The position numbers and the translations under genes were made by a program. A stretch of 64,000 nt of DNA from Rhodococcus sp. 1168 (GTDB lineage: Bacteria > Actinomycetota > Actinomycetes > Mycobacteriales > Mycobacteriaceae), in assembly GCF_002091955.1 (NCBI RefSeq), contig NZ_MKKY01000091.1:191001-255000 (forward strand), given 5' to 3'. Shown here piece after piece: positions 37,043-46,750 of this stretch (the first letter of the stretch is position 1; every line of letters starts with the position of its first letter). The notes beneath the pieces were generated by a model that was not told the DNA's origin, did not search any database, and saw only the letters and a program-made list of their open reading frames with translations.

Positions 37043-38776
37043 ATGGCCTTCTCCGTCCAGATGCCAGCTCTTGGTGAGAGCGTCACCGAGGGAACTGTCA
37101 CCAGGTGGCTCAAACAGGAGGGCGACACCGTCGAGGTCGACGAGCCGTTGCTCGAAGTGTCGACCGACAAGGTTGACACTGAAATCCCGTCCCCCGCTGC
37201 TGGTGTTCTGACGAAGATCGTGGCACAGGAAGACGACACCGTCGAAATCGGCGCCGAGCTAGCTCAGATCGGCGAAGCCGGTGAGGCTTCCGGGTCTTCC
37301 TCCGAGCCCGAGCCCGCTGCTGAAGAGCCCGCCGCCGAGCCTGTGGCTGCTGCAGAACCGGAGCCCCAAGCCGAGGAAGAAGCACCGGCACAGAGTGCAC
37401 CGGCCGCGAGCTCCGACTCCAGCTCTTCGGGTACCCCGATCAAGATGCCGGAACTGGGCGAGTCGGTCACCGAAGGCACTGTCACGCGCTGGTTGAAGGC
37501 CGTGGGCGACGAGGTCGCCGTGGACGAGCCACTGCTGGAGGTGTCCACCGACAAGGTCGACACCGAGATTCCCTCCCCGGTGGCGGGAACGCTTCTCGAG
37601 ATCAGCGCAGAAGAAGACGACACCGTCGAAATCGGCGGCCAGTTGGCTGTGATCGGCACAGGCGCCCCTGCTGCCAAGGCTCCGGAACCGGCAAAGCCTG
37701 CTCCCAAGCAAGAGGCTCCCAAGCAGGAAGCACCCAAGCAGGAAGCTCCCAAGCAGGAAGCTCCCAAGCAAGAGGCTCCCAAGCAAGAGGCTCCCAAGCA
37801 GGAAGCTGCGAAGGCTCCCTCCGCAGACGCATCCCCGTACGTCACTCCTCTGGTTCGTAAGCTCGCAACGGACAACGACGTGGACTTGTCCACGGTCAAG
37901 GGCACCGGCGTCGGTGGACGGGTTCGCAAGCAGGACGTCCTCGCGGCCGCCGAGGCGAAGAAGACTCCCGCAGCTCCCGCTGCTGCTGCTTCGGCGGCCG
38001 AGTCGAAGCCCGCCGCACCGGCTACAGCCGGTGTGCGACCGGAACTGGCTCATCTACGCGGAACCACGCAGAAGATGAACCGCATTCGCCAGATCACGGC
38101 GAAGAAGACGCGCGAGTCTCTTCAGTCCTCTGCCCAGCTGACTCAGACCTTCGAGGTCGATGTAACCCGGGTGGCAGGTCTGCGCGCCAAGGCCAAGGCC
38201 AAGTTCCAGGAGAACGAGGGCGTCAATCTGACGTACCTTCCGTTCTTCGCGAAGGCGGTCGTCGAGGCTCTCAAGGCTCACCCGAATGTCAATGCCAGCA
38301 TCAACGAAGAAGCCAAGGAGATCACCTATCACGCCGAGGTCCACCTCGGTATCGCTGTGGACACCGAGCAGGGCTTGCTGTCCCCTGTAATCCACAACGC
38401 GGGCGATCTGTCGTTGGCTGGTCTCGCCCGGGCGATCAACGACATCGCCACTCGCGCTCGATCCGGTGGCCTGAAGCCTGACGAGTTGTCCGGTGGCACG
38501 TTCACGATCACCAATATCGGCAGTCAGGGCGCGTTGTTCGATACCCCGATCCTGGTACCGCCACAGGCAGCCATGCTCGGCACGGGCGCGATCGTCAAGC
38601 GTCCCGTCGTGGTCAAGGACGACGCGGGCAACGAGTCCATCGGCGTCCGGTCTATGTGCTACCTGCCGCTGACCTACGACCATCGTCTGGTCGACGGCGC
38701 GGATGCAGGTCGTTTCCTCAGCACCATCAAGCAGCGGCTCGAGATCGCATCGTTCGAAGCAGATCTAGGTCTGTAG
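37043..38776 (+). CDS. dlaT: Dihydrolipoamide acyltransferase E2 (DlaT/SucB)
   Basis: 577-aa E2 core of a 2-oxo-acid dehydrogenase. Two lipoyl domains (about 1-78 and 132-206) have lipoyl-lysines at Lys43 and Lys171 (STDKVDTE). An Ala/Pro/Glu linker with seven PKQEA repeats (221-255) follows, then the E3-binding domain (about 265-302), and the catalytic acyltransferase domain with [13 protein letters not shown] near the C-terminus. In mycolata the single E2 serves pyruvate dehydrogenase, and in M. tuberculosis (Rv2215) also antioxidant defence with AhpC/AhpD. The annotation as 2-oxoglutarate E2 is the alternative. lipB and lipA, which make its cofactor, lie 1.1 kb downstream. Confidence 0.93.
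   Translation: MAFSVQMPALGESVTEGTVTRWLKQEGDTVEVDEPLLEVSTDKVDTEIPSPAAGVLTKIVAQEDDTVEIGAELAQIGEAGEASGSSSEPEPAAEEPAAEPVAAAEPEPQAEEEAPAQSAPAASSDSSSSGTPIKMPELGESVTEGTVTRWLKAVGDEVAVDEPLLEVSTDKVDTEIPSPVAGTLLEISAEEDDTVEIGGQLAVIGTGAPAAKAPEPAKPAPKQEAPKQEAPKQEAPKQEAPKQEAPKQEAPKQEAAKAPSADASPYVTPLVRKLATDNDVDLSTVKGTGVGGRVRKQDVLAAAEAKKTPAAPAAAASAAESKPAAPATAGVRPELAHLRGTTQKMNRIRQITAKKTRESLQSSAQLTQTFEVDVTRVAGLRAKAKAKFQENEGVNLTYLPFFAKAVVEALKAHPNVNASINEEAKEITYHAEVHLGIAVDTEQGLLSPVIHNAGDLSLAGLARAINDIATRARSGGLKPDELSGGTFTITNIGSQGALFDTPILVPPQAAMLGTGAIVKRPVVVKDDAGNESIGVRSMCYLPLTYDHRLVDGADAGRFLSTIKQRLEIASFEADLGL
37703..37807 (+). repeat. Seven tandem copies of a 15-bp unit in the E2 linker
   Basis: Units of the form CCCAAGCARGARGCW encode Pro-Lys-Gln-Glu-Ala seven times in a row. 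Copies differ only at synonymous or near-synonymous positions (the last copies read GCT then GCG). Length change stays in frame and only resizes the flexible arm. Confidence 0.95.
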
Positions 38777-38877
38777 AGCAGGTCGAAGGCCGAGCAGTCT
38801 GTACTGTGGACTGTAGGTGAGCAGTGTTCAGCGCTCGGCCGATCCTCGAATAAACGGGGAACCGCACTAACAGGGTC

Positions 38878-38908
38878 GGGGCATCATCCGCTTGGCGGAT
38901 GATGCCCC
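38878..38908 (+). terminator. Hairpin between dlaT and the epimerase gene
   Basis: GGGGCATCATCCGC and GCGGATGATGCCCC form a perfect 14-bp stem with a 3-nt loop, 100 bp after the dlaT stop. There is no T run. It could end the dlaT transcript or sit in the leader of the next gene, whose ATG is 27 bp downstream. Confidence 0.6.
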
Positions 38909-38935
38909 GGTTCTGTCGAGGAGGCTTTCGAATTC

Positions 38936-39826
38936 ATGCGTGTAGTCATTGCTGGTTCTTCCGGTTTGATCGGTACTGCGCTCGTCGCCTCGCTGCGAGG
39001 TAAGGGGCACGAGGTTGCCAGATTGGTTCGAAGAGCGCCTGCCGGTCCTGACGAGTTCGAGTGGAACCCGCCGCAGGGCTCGTTGAACGATCGCGCGTTG
39101 CGTGGTGCAGACGCCGTGGTCAACCTTTGTGGGGTAGGCATCGGAGACAAGCGATGGTCGGGTGCCTACAAGCAGAAGGTGCGCGACAGTCGGATAACCC
39201 CCACCGAGGTGCTGGCGGAAAACTGCGCGAAGTTTCAGGTTCCGACACTGGTCAATGCCAGCGGAATCAACTTCTACGGCGACACAGGCGACCGGGTGGT
39301 CGACGAAACGGCCCCTGTCGGCGAGGGGTTTCTGGCCGAGGTGTGTCGAGACTGGGAGAATGCGACTTCGACCGCTACGGCCGGCGGAGTCCGCACCATC
39401 ATGTTGCGCAGTGGCGTGGTCTTGTCGCAACGCGGCGGAATGCTGGACAAGCTGAGGCCCCTCTATCTGATGGCGCTCGGTGGACGCCTCGGCAACGGCC
39501 GACAGTACTTCCCCTGGATCTCACTCGAGGACGAGATCGCGGCGACCATCCATGGCATCGAAAACGAGTCGGTATCGGGCCCGGTCAACATGGTAGGTCC
39601 AGCTCCCGTCACCAACGCTCAGTTCAACAGCGCCATGGCCCGTGCACTGCATAGGCCCGCGCCCTGGGTCGTACCGGGATTCGCGTTGAAAGCGGTCATC
39701 GGCGAATTCGCCCAGGAAGCAATTCTGACCGGACCTCGAGCTGTTCCGAAGGTGTTGGAAGACACGGGATTCGTTTTTGCTCACAATACGATCGGCGAGG
39801 CACTGCGAGTAGCTGTCGGTCGCTGA
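38936..39826 (+). CDS. TIGR01777-type NAD-dependent epimerase-like protein
   Basis: 296-aa extended SDR with the Rossmann start [15 protein letters not shown] (residues 3-17), a [14 protein letters not shown] segment, a TPTEVLAEN helix and a conserved [18 protein letters not shown]. It is the TIGR01777 (YfcH-like) family, whose substrate is unknown; the classic YxxxK catalytic pair is replaced by NFYG-type residues. A DUF1731 C-terminal domain follows (about 245-296). Counterpart Rv2216. GAGGAGG with a 12-nt gap precedes the ATG. It lies just before lipB with 20 bp between. Confidence 0.88.
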   Translation: MRVVIAGSSGLIGTALVASLRGKGHEVARLVRRAPAGPDEFEWNPPQGSLNDRALRGADAVVNLCGVGIGDKRWSGAYKQKVRDSRITPTEVLAENCAKFQVPTLVNASGINFYGDTGDRVVDETAPVGEGFLAEVCRDWENATSTATAGGVRTIMLRSGVVLSQRGGMLDKLRPLYLMALGGRLGNGRQYFPWISLEDEIAATIHGIENESVSGPVNMVGPAPVTNAQFNSAMARALHRPAPWVVPGFALKAVIGEFAQEAILTGPRAVPKVLEDTGFVFAHNTIGEALRVAVGR

Positions 39827-39833
39827 CTCGGCG

Positions 39834-39839
39834 TAGCGT
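39834..39839 (+). promoter_or_regulatory. Predicted -10 element (TAGCGT) of lipB, leaderless
   Basis: TAGCGT ends 7 nt before ATG 39847. Confidence 0.55.
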
Positions 39840-39846
39840 GCCAGAC

Positions 39847-40629
39847 ATGACAAACGGGGGAATCTCCGCACGGGAGAGTTCGGATCCCGTCGATGTCCGA
39901 AGACTCGGTCGCATCGACTACCTCGAGGCGTGGGCCCGTCAGCGCGAACTCGCCGACATGCGTGCCGAGGGGCGGGGGCTAGACACGCTACTTTTGCTCG
40001 AGCATCCGCCGGTGTTCACTGCCGGCAGGCGTACCGCGCCCGAGGACCGTCCGCGCGACGGCGCGCCTGTCATCGAGGTCGATCGCGGCGGCAAGATCAC
40101 CTGGCACGGTCCGGGACAGCTCGTCGGGTATCCGATCATTCGCCTCGCACAGCCCATCGACGTCGTCAAGTATGTGCGCCGGATCGAAGAAGCACTGATT
40201 TCCGTGTGCACCGAGCTCGGCATCACCTGTGGCCGCGTCGACGGTCGCTCCGGTGTGTGGTTGGCCGCAGGACGCAGTGGCGCGGGCGATAACGACGACG
40301 GGCCATGGTTGCCGGAGCGGAAAATCGCAGCGATCGGCGTGCGGGTTCAGCGAGGCGTGACGCTGCATGGTTTCTCACTCAACTGCAATGCGTCCATGGC
40401 AGGCTTCGACGCGATCGTGCCGTGTGGAATCGCCGATGCTGGTGTGACCTCACTGTCCGCGGAACTCGGTCGAGACGTCACTGTCGACGAGGTCGAACCC
40501 GCCGTCACCGAGGCCGTTCTGGCTGCTCTGGACGGCGGATTGCCGGTGACCGAACACGACGTGGCGCGGCCCTTGCTGGAGTCGGTCTCCAGTAACCCGC
40601 ACTTCACCACGACGAAGTTCGGCGCGTAG
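39847..40629 (+). CDS. lipB: Octanoyl-ACP:protein N-octanoyltransferase
   Basis: 260-aa transferase that moves the octanoyl group from acyl carrier protein to lipoyl domains, the first step of lipoate synthesis. The catalytic pair is Lys159 (ERKIAAIGV) and Cys193 (VPCGIAD). The [11 protein letters not shown] and [10 protein letters not shown] motifs are present. ATG 39847 is preferred over GTG 39838: no ribosome site is seen and TAGCGT sits 7 nt before the ATG. It is followed by lipA 10 bp later. Counterpart Rv2217. Confidence 0.93.
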   Translation: MTNGGISARESSDPVDVRRLGRIDYLEAWARQRELADMRAEGRGLDTLLLLEHPPVFTAGRRTAPEDRPRDGAPVIEVDRGGKITWHGPGQLVGYPIIRLAQPIDVVKYVRRIEEALISVCTELGITCGRVDGRSGVWLAAGRSGAGDNDDGPWLPERKIAAIGVRVQRGVTLHGFSLNCNASMAGFDAIVPCGIADAGVTSLSAELGRDVTVDEVEPAVTEAVLAALDGGLPVTEHDVARPLLESVSSNPHFTTTKFGA

Positions 40630-40632
40630 CAT
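40627..40632 (+). promoter_or_regulatory. Predicted -10 element (TAGCAT) of lipA, overlapping the lipB stop codon
   Basis: TAGCAT begins with the TAG stop of lipB and ends exactly 7 nt before the lipA GTG, so lipA can be transcribed as a leaderless mRNA independently of lipB. Confidence 0.6.
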
Positions 40633-40639
40633 CGACCGT

Positions 40640-41731
40640 GTGACTGTGGCTCCAGAAACACCCTCGAACGCTGCGCCGTCCCTCGGGTCATCCCCCGACA
40701 CTTCGCTCACCTCCAGCACTCCCCTCGCCCCACCCGGACGCAAATTGCTTCGCCTCGAAATCCGAAACGCGGAGACACCGATCGAACGCAAGCCCAACTG
40801 GATCAAGACCAAGGCCAAGATGGGGCCGGAGTACACCGAACTCAAAGGTTTGGTCAAGCGCGAGGGTCTGCACACTGTCTGCGAAGAGGCCGGTTGCCCC
40901 AACATCTACGAGTGCTGGGAAGACCGTGAGGCGACGTTCCTCATCGGCGGTGAACAATGCACCCGCCGTTGCGATTTCTGCCAGATCGATACCGGCAAGC
41001 CCGAAGACCTCGACCGCGACGAGCCTCGTCGAGTCGCCGAAAGCGTTCAGGCCATGGGCCTGCGCTACTCGACGATCACCGGGGTGGCGCGAGACGACCT
41101 CGAAGACGGCGGCGCTTGGCTGTACGCCGAAACGGTCCGCTACATCAAGAAGTTGAACCCCAACACCGGCGTCGAATTGTTGATACCCGACTTCAACGCC
41201 AAGCCCGACCAGTTGGCAGAGGTCTTCTCTTCGCGACCGGAAGTTCTTGCGCACAATGTCGAAACGGTTCCACGCATCTTCAAGCGAATCCGTCCGGCTT
41301 TCCGCTATCAGCGATCCATGGACGTCATCACTGCAGCTCGAGACGACGGCCTGGTCACCAAATCCAACTTGATTCTCGGCATGGGCGAGACGCCGGAAGA
41401 GGTACAGGAGGCAATTCGCGACCTGCATGAGGCAGGCTGCGACATTCTCACCATTACCCAGTACCTGCGCCCGTCGCCGCGCCACCACCCAGTGGAGCGG
41501 TGGGTCAAGCCCGAAGAGTTCGTCGAGCATTCCGACTACGCGACCGAGGTCGGTTTCGCCGGGGTTCTGGCGGGTCCGCTGGTCCGCTCTTCGTACCGGG
41601 CAGGGCGGCTGTATGCGCAGGCGATGCAGCATCACGGTCGTGTGCTACCCGAGAGCATGGGTCACTTGGTGGACGGTGGCGAAGCTTCGCAGGAGGCAAG
41701 TTCGTTGATTGCTCGTCTCGCTGCGCGCTAG
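40640..41731 (+). CDS. lipA: Lipoyl synthase (radical SAM)
   Basis: 363-aa radical-SAM enzyme that inserts two sulfurs into octanoyl-E2/H protein. The auxiliary cluster is bound by Cys81, Cys86 and Cys92 ([12 protein letters not shown]), and the radical-SAM cluster by Cys107, Cys111 and Cys114 (CTRRCDFC). A C-terminal conserved RSSYRAG serine ligand is present. An N-terminal unstructured extension (about 30 residues) precedes the PLRLE-type start. GTG start with no ribosome site but a -10 hexamer at 7 nt. Its clusters may be supplied by the ErpA-type protein in the window. Confidence 0.95.
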   Translation: MTVAPETPSNAAPSLGSSPDTSLTSSTPLAPPGRKLLRLEIRNAETPIERKPNWIKTKAKMGPEYTELKGLVKREGLHTVCEEAGCPNIYECWEDREATFLIGGEQCTRRCDFCQIDTGKPEDLDRDEPRRVAESVQAMGLRYSTITGVARDDLEDGGAWLYAETVRYIKKLNPNTGVELLIPDFNAKPDQLAEVFSSRPEVLAHNVETVPRIFKRIRPAFRYQRSMDVITAARDDGLVTKSNLILGMGETPEEVQEAIRDLHEAGCDILTITQYLRPSPRHHPVERWVKPEEFVEHSDYATEVGFAGVLAGPLVRSSYRAGRLYAQAMQHHGRVLPESMGHLVDGGEASQEASSLIARLAAR

Positions 41732-41771
41732 GCATCGAACCGGCGATGCACGCGACTTCAGCGCCGACACG

Positions 41772-41777
41772 TATCCT
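41772..41777 (+). promoter_or_regulatory. Predicted -10 element (TATCCT) of the DUF4191 gene, leaderless
   Basis: TATCCT ends exactly 7 nt before ATG 41785. Confidence 0.55.
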
Positions 41778-41784
41778 GTGAAGC

Positions 41785-42540
41785 ATGGCGAACGGCAGTA
41801 AAGCGGGCAAAGCAGGTAAGCCCAGCAAAGAAGCAAAGGCGGCAGCGAAAGCTGCCCGTAAGCAGGCATCGAAAGAGCGTCGAGGCCAGTTGTGGCAGGC
41901 GTTCAACATGCAGCGCAAGGAAGACAAGCTTCTTCTGCCGCTGATGATCGGTGCCATCGTCGGTATCGGTCTGGTGCTGTTTCTCATCGGCTTGATCTTC
42001 GATCTGCAGTGGTTCCTACTGCCCATCGGACTTCTCGTCGGAGTGCTCGTGGCCTTCATCATCTTCGGGCGTCGGGTCCAGAAGTCGGTGTACACCAAGG
42101 CGGACGGGCAGGCGGGCGCAGCTGCGTGGGCTCTGGACAACCTGCAGGGATCCTGGCGCGTGACCAACGCGATTGCCGGAACGACTCAGCTCGACGCAGT
42201 GCATCGCGTCATCGGCAAACCCGGGATCATTCTCGTCGCGGAAGGCGCGCCGCAGCGTGTGAAATCACTTCTCGCCCAAGAGAAGAAGAAGACTGCGCGG
42301 ATCGTCGGCGATACCCCGATCTACGACATCGTCGTCGGCAACGGGGAGAACCAGGTTCCGCTGTCCGGTCTCCAGAAGTATCTGACGAAGCTGCCCAAGA
42401 ACATCGACAGCAAGCGCATGGACACCATCGAATCCAGACTCTCGGCACTCGGCACCAAGAGTGGTCCCGCTATGCCGAAGGGCCCGCTCCCCGGCGGTGC
42501 CAAGATGAAGGGCGTTCAGCGGACGATCAAACGTCGCTGA
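41785..42540 (+). CDS. DUF4191 membrane protein
   Basis: 251-aa protein with a Lys/Ala-rich cytoplasmic N-terminus (about 1-50), two transmembrane helices (LLPLMIGAIVGIGLVLFLIG and FLLPIGLLVGVLVAFIIFG) and a large soluble C-terminal domain ending in GAKMKGVQRTIKRR. Actinobacterial family of unknown role; counterpart Rv2219. It sits immediately downstream of lipA in many mycolata and converges on the RDD gene with a 3-bp gap. Function not assigned. Confidence 0.85.
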   Translation: MANGSKAGKAGKPSKEAKAAAKAARKQASKERRGQLWQAFNMQRKEDKLLLPLMIGAIVGIGLVLFLIGLIFDLQWFLLPIGLLVGVLVAFIIFGRRVQKSVYTKADGQAGAAAWALDNLQGSWRVTNAIAGTTQLDAVHRVIGKPGIILVAEGAPQRVKSLLAQEKKKTARIVGDTPIYDIVVGNGENQVPLSGLQKYLTKLPKNIDSKRMDTIESRLSALGTKSGPAMPKGPLPGGAKMKGVQRTIKRR

Positions 42541-42543
42541 TCG

Positions 42544-43014
42544 CTAGCGAACCCGCACCATCGCGGTGCCCGTCGCCCGGTCGTGCATACCGCGACCGTC
42601 GTGGTCCGAGATCACGGCCGGGACGACAAAAATGATGAAAAACGTTCGCACCAGTGCTCGCACAAATCCGACGCGGGCCTGCGCATCCACACGCGCCACC
42701 TGAATTCCGGCTACCAGTTGGCCTGGAGTGAACGAAAAGATACTCACCGAGCCGACCCCGAGAACGAACCAGACCAGCAAGGTCAAGCTGGAGACCTGAA
42801 CCGCAGCCCCGGTCGCGCCGACAATCAGTGCCGACACTCCTATCGACATCAACCAGTCGAGCAACAATGCGCCGGAACGACGGCCGAGCCCTGCTATCGC
42901 GCCCGGGCCGTCCGCTGGGAGTCCGAGTCGCTCTCCTGGAAATTTCTGCTCGGTTCCGTCCTCGGATCGAGCAGCCGAGGGTCCGGACAACCAAGAACCT
43001 GTCATTCGCGCCAT
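42544..43014 (-). CDS. RDD-family membrane protein
   Basis: 156-aa protein with an N-terminal cytoplasmic part and an RDD domain of about three helices. The RDD Arg is in RSGALLLDWLMSI, the first Asp in DWLM, and the second Asp site is late (SDHDGRGMHDRATGT). ATG 43014 is chosen because TATCCT sits exactly 7 nt before it; ATG 43038 is longer but less supported. The counterpart is Rv2219A. RDD proteins have been linked to Na+/H+ exchange in some bacteria; here the role is unknown. It lies divergent from glnA1. Confidence 0.82.
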   Translation of the reverse strand: MARMTGSWLSGPSAARSEDGTEQKFPGERLGLPADGPGAIAGLGRRSGALLLDWLMSIGVSALIVGATGAAVQVSSLTLLVWFVLGVGSVSIFSFTPGQLVAGIQVARVDAQARVGFVRALVRTFFIIFVVPAVISDHDGRGMHDRATGTAMVRVR

Positions 43015-43021
43015 GGACACC

Positions 43022-43027
43022 AGGATA
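43022..43027 (-). promoter_or_regulatory. Predicted -10 element (TATCCT) of the RDD gene, leaderless
   Basis: TATCCT on the minus strand ends exactly 7 nt before ATG 43014. Confidence 0.55.
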
Positions 43028-43152
43028 GGCGTCGACATGAATACGCGGATCAGCCGTCACCGTAGTGTGTGCGGTGAGTACGATTCTTTTTCTTCTGCCC
43101 ACCTGGAGAGTGTCGTGGCTCACTCGAGTGCACGCAATGATCAAACCAACGT

Positions 43153-43190
43153 GTAACACGGGTGAAACACAAGCTTGACCGGCGGGCAAC
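43153..43190 (+). promoter_or_regulatory. GlnR-type operator upstream of glnA1
   Basis: The sequence reads GTAAC-n6-GAAAC-n6-TTGAC-n6-GCAAC, the four-element a-b-a-b arrangement with 6-bp spacing described for actinobacterial GlnR. The first pair matches the consensus fully and the second pair has one or two changes each. It lies just upstream of the predicted -10 (TAACGT, 43201-43206), a position suited to activation under nitrogen limitation. Confidence 0.72.
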
Positions 43191-43200
43191 ACCAGGTCCA

Positions 43201-43206
43201 TAACGT
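43201..43206 (+). promoter_or_regulatory. Predicted -10 element (TAACGT) of glnA1
   Basis: TAACGT about 32 nt upstream of the GTG, with the GlnR box ending 10 nt before it, which would place the right half of the box at the -35 position. Confidence 0.4.
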
Positions 43207-43238
43207 TTGGTCGACGGACTCAACAAAGGAGCAACAGC

Positions 43239-44675
43239 GTGGCGTTCAGCACGGCCGAAGAGGTCATCAAATTCATCGCCGACGAAAGTATTGAATACGT
43301 CGACATCCGTTTCACGGATCTGCCAGGTATTCAGCAGCACTTCTCGATCCCGGCTTCTGCATTTACGCAGGATGTCTTCGAAGACGGCCTCGCGTTCGAC
43401 GGTTCGTCCGTACGTGGCTTCCAGTCGATTCACGAATCCGACATGATGCTTCTGCCCGACGTGTCGACGGCGCAGGTCGACCCCTTCCGGGCCGCGAAGA
43501 CGTTGAATGTGAACTTCTTCGTTCACGATCCGTTCACCCGTGAGTCCTACAGCCGCGACCCGCGCAACGTCGCACGTAAGGCCGAGGAGTACTTGCTCTC
43601 CACTGGCATTGCGGATACCGCGTTCTTCGGTGCCGAAGCCGAGTTCTACATCTTCGACTCGGTCAATTACGACTCGAGCATCAATGGCGCCTACTACGAA
43701 CTCGACTCCATTGCGGGTTCGTGGAACACCGGTAAGAAGACGAACGCCGACGGCAGCCCCAACCTTGGTTACAAGGTCCGCGCCAAGGGCGGGTACTTCC
43801 CCGTGGCTCCGTACGACCACTTCGTGGATCTGCGCGACGAAATCTCCACGAACCTCACCAATGCGGGCTTCGAGCTCGAGCGCGGGCATTCCGAGGTCGG
43901 CACCGGCGGTCAGCAGGAGATCAACTACAAGTTCAACACGCTGCTCGCTGCCGCGGACGACCTGCAGCTGTTCAAGTACATCGTGAAGAACACCGCTTGG
44001 AAGAACGGCAAATCGGCGACCTTCATGCCGAAGCCCCTGTTCGGCGACAATGGCTCGGGCATGCACGTGCATCAGTCGCTGTGGAAGGACGGTAAGCCCC
44101 TCTTCCACGACGAGGCCGGATATGCCGGACTGTCGGATCTGGCTCGCCACTATATCGGCGGAATTCTCCATCACGCACCGTCGCTGTTGGCGTTCACCAA
44201 CCCGACCGTCAACTCGTACCACCGTCTGGTGCCGGGCTACGAAGCCCCCATCAACCTCGTGTACAGTCAGCGGAACCGTTCTGCCGCAGTCCGAATCCCG
44301 ATCACCGGAAACAACCCGAAGGCCAAGCGCGCGGAATTCCGCGCACCGGACTCCTCGGGCAACCCGTACCTCAACTTCGCCGCCCAGATGATGGCCGGCC
44401 TGGACGGAATCAAGAACAAGATCGAGCCGCTGGCTCCGGTCGACAAGGATCTCTACGAGTTGCCGCCCGAGGAAGCCAAGAACATTCCTCAGGCACCGAC
44501 GTCGCTGGAGACTGTCATCGACCGCCTCGAGGCCGATCACGAGTACCTGACCGAGGGTGGCGTCTTCACCACGGACCTGATCGAGACCTGGATCTCGCTC
44601 AAGCGCGAGCAGGAGATTGCTCCGATCAACCTGCGGCCGCACCCGTACGAGTTCAACCTGTACTACGACGTGTGA
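43239..44675 (+). CDS. glnA: Glutamine synthetase type I (GlnA1)
   Basis: 478-aa dodecameric glutamine synthetase I-beta, making glutamine from glutamate, ammonia and [12 protein letters not shown], the [18 protein letters not shown] region and the [16 protein letters not shown] metal/ATP segments are complete. Tyr406 ([11 protein letters not shown]) is the adenylylation site, at the same residue number as in M. tuberculosis GlnA1, so the enzyme should be controlled by GlnE encoded 3.9 kb downstream. GTG start with AGGAG 8 nt upstream. A GlnR-type operator lies in its promoter. A strong terminator follows. Confidence 0.96.
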   Translation: MAFSTAEEVIKFIADESIEYVDIRFTDLPGIQQHFSIPASAFTQDVFEDGLAFDGSSVRGFQSIHESDMMLLPDVSTAQVDPFRAAKTLNVNFFVHDPFTRESYSRDPRNVARKAEEYLLSTGIADTAFFGAEAEFYIFDSVNYDSSINGAYYELDSIAGSWNTGKKTNADGSPNLGYKVRAKGGYFPVAPYDHFVDLRDEISTNLTNAGFELERGHSEVGTGGQQEINYKFNTLLAAADDLQLFKYIVKNTAWKNGKSATFMPKPLFGDNGSGMHVHQSLWKDGKPLFHDEAGYAGLSDLARHYIGGILHHAPSLLAFTNPTVNSYHRLVPGYEAPINLVYSQRNRSAAVRIPITGNNPKAKRAEFRAPDSSGNPYLNFAAQMMAGLDGIKNKIEPLAPVDKDLYELPPEEAKNIPQAPTSLETVIDRLEADHEYLTEGGVFTTDLIETWISLKREQEIAPINLRPHPYEFNLYYDV

Positions 44676-44699
44676 TCCACCTGTAGCGTTCGCTTCACC

Positions 44700-44740
44700 A
44701 GAGCCACCCGCCCTTGCCATCGAGCAGGGCGGGTGGCTCT
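44700..44740 (+). terminator. Terminator of glnA1
   Basis: 15-bp stem AGAGCCACCCGCCCT / AGGGCGGGTGGCTCT with an 11-nt loop, 25 bp after the stop. Confidence 0.88.
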
Positions 44741-44888
44741 GTTCGTAGGCATGGTTGTGTGTACGCACGGTAACGACTTGCGTAAAACGGGTTTGAATCT
44801 GGGTGACATCAGCCATTCTCGAACTGAAAGACTGGCACGGATTCTCCAAAGAAACCGTGTATACGGGAAGTTGGTGGGTTTACCTTCA

Positions 44889-45536
44889 ATGGACGCACTC
44901 TGGAATTTCGTCTCCGGACGACGACAACAGTTGCTGACAGATTCGTATCTCCACGTCTCTGCCGTCATCCAGTCGATCATCATCGCCACGATCATCGCGG
45001 TCATCGTGGGAATTGCTGTCTACCGCTCTCCCGCGGGGTCCGCCATCGCAACGGCCTTGGCCAGCACGATTCTGACCATTCCCTCCTTCGCCCTCCTCGG
45101 ATTGCTGATTCCGATCCTCGGGTTGGGGGTGGCTCCGACCATCACGGCGCTGGTCCTGTACGCACTCTTGCCGATTGTCAGAAATACGATCATCGGCCTC
45201 GCAGCGGTCGATCCCGCAGTCACAGATGCTGCTCGCGGAGTCGGATTGAACCGTGCGCGGATTCTAGCTCGGATCGAGATGCCGTTGGCGTGGCCGTCGA
45301 TCTTGGCCGGCATGCGGGTCAGTACGCAGATGATCTTCGGCATCCTCGCCATTGCGGCGTACGCGAAGGGCCCCGGACTCGGCAACCTCATCTTTTCGGG
45401 CCTCTCCCGCGTCGGTAGCCCCACCGCTGTTCCTCAAGCACTGGTCGGCACCGTTCTGATCGTCATTCTCGCCTTGATTGTCGACGGCATCCTCGTTCTC
45501 GTCGGCCGTCTCACAACCTCGAAGGGCATCGCGTGA
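44889..45536 (+). CDS. proW: Osmoprotectant ABC transporter permease 1 (ProW/OpuCB-like)
   Basis: 215-aa inner-membrane permease with five to six helices and the EAA-loop region GLNRARILARIEMPLAWPSILAG that docks to the ATPase. It resembles OpuCB/ProW proteins that import glycine betaine, proline betaine or choline. Start uncertain: ATG 44889 fits family length; GTG 44874 (8 nt after a TATACG hexamer) would add five residues. First gene of a four-gene unit with 4-bp overlaps throughout. The whole transporter is absent from this place in M. tuberculosis. Confidence 0.88.
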   Translation: MDALWNFVSGRRQQLLTDSYLHVSAVIQSIIIATIIAVIVGIAVYRSPAGSAIATALASTILTIPSFALLGLLIPILGLGVAPTITALVLYALLPIVRNTIIGLAAVDPAVTDAARGVGLNRARILARIEMPLAWPSILAGMRVSTQMIFGILAIAAYAKGPGLGNLIFSGLSRVGSPTAVPQALVGTVLIVILALIVDGILVLVGRLTTSKGIA

Positions 45537-46750
45537 CCCCAACAGCGAACAATCAGAACGTCTCGGGCGTCGATATCGTGCTCGAGTCCGTCAGCAAACG
45601 CTATCCCGGCCAGAAGGCTGCAGCGGTGGAGAACGTCTCGTTGACCGTTCCTGCAGGTGAGATCGTTGTCTTCGTGGGGCCTTCCGGCTGCGGCAAGACC
45701 ACCACGATGCGCATGATCAACCGACTCATCGAGCCTTCGTCGGGAAAAATCACCATCGACGGCAAAGACGCTTTGTCGATCGACCCGGACGAGTTGCGAC
45801 GGGGAATCGGATACTCGATTCAGCAGGCAGGGCTGTTTCCGCACCTGACGATCGCAAAGAACGTCGGGACGGTGCCTGGGCTGATCGGGTGGGACAAGAA
45901 GCGGATCGCGGCTCGGACGGACGAGATGCTCGACCTCGTGGGGCTGGATCCGGATACCTATCGAGACCGCTATCCGCGTCAGCTGTCCGGCGGTCAGCAA
46001 CAACGCGTCGGTGTTGCCCGAGCGCTCGCCGCGGATCCGCCAGTGCTGTTGATGGACGAGCCCTTCGGCGCGGTGGACCCGATCACCCGAGGCCTGTTAC
46101 AGGACGAGTTGATGCGGCTGCAATCCGAACTCGGCAAGACGATCGTCTTCGTCACGCACGACTTCAACGAGGCAGTCAAGCTCGGTGACCGCATTGCCGT
46201 CCTGGGTGACCGATCGACGATCGAGCAGTACGACACGCCGGAGGCGATCCTGGCGAATCCTGCGAGCGAGATGGTGGCTGGGTTCGTGGGCGCCGATGCA
46301 TCACTGAAACAGCTGACGCTCACTCGCATTCGTGACGTTCGCCTGGTTCAGTGTCCGACCGCCAAGGAAAGCGATCCCGTTGACGGGATCCGCGCGAAGG
46401 TCGCGACCCGCAAGTGGCCGTGGGGACTGATTCTGGACGAACGCAACAGGCCGCTCCGCTGGGTTGGTCCCGCTCATCTGGCACACGCGTCTTCACTACG
46501 GGGAATCGGTGTGCCGATCGGCGAACTGGTGTCCGTTCAGTCCACGCTTCAAGATGGGTTGGAAGCGCTTCTCGCCGAGAGCACCGCGTCGACCGTCGTC
46601 ACCGGTCTTCGCGGTGAGTACGTCGGGTTGATCTCGATCGATGTTCTCGTCGGCCATCTGCAGCAGATGCGCGAAGCGCACGAGCACGATCACGACGACG
46701 ATGACGCCGATGCCGATGCCGACGGAGTCAGCGGGGAGTTGCCCGCATGA
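45533..46750 (+). CDS. proV: Osmoprotectant ABC transporter ATPase with CBS domains (ProV/OpuCA-like)
   Basis: 405-aa ATPase: Walker A GPSGCGKTT, signature LSGGQQQRVGVARAL, Walker B LLMDEPF and the switch His (VTHDFNEA). Two CBS repeats follow (about 275-385), which in OpuA-type systems gate transport by ionic strength or nucleotides. The C-terminal tail is unusually acidic and His-rich (EAHEHDHDDDDADADADG). GTG start in a 4-bp overlap with the first permease. Gating by ionic strength or c-di-AMP is inferred from family knowledge, not shown here. Confidence 0.92.
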   Translation: MTPTANNQNVSGVDIVLESVSKRYPGQKAAAVENVSLTVPAGEIVVFVGPSGCGKTTTMRMINRLIEPSSGKITIDGKDALSIDPDELRRGIGYSIQQAGLFPHLTIAKNVGTVPGLIGWDKKRIAARTDEMLDLVGLDPDTYRDRYPRQLSGGQQQRVGVARALAADPPVLLMDEPFGAVDPITRGLLQDELMRLQSELGKTIVFVTHDFNEAVKLGDRIAVLGDRSTIEQYDTPEAILANPASEMVAGFVGADASLKQLTLTRIRDVRLVQCPTAKESDPVDGIRAKVATRKWPWGLILDERNRPLRWVGPAHLAHASSLRGIGVPIGELVSVQSTLQDGLEALLAESTASTVVTGLRGEYVGLISIDVLVGHLQQMREAHEHDHDDDDADADADGVSGELPA

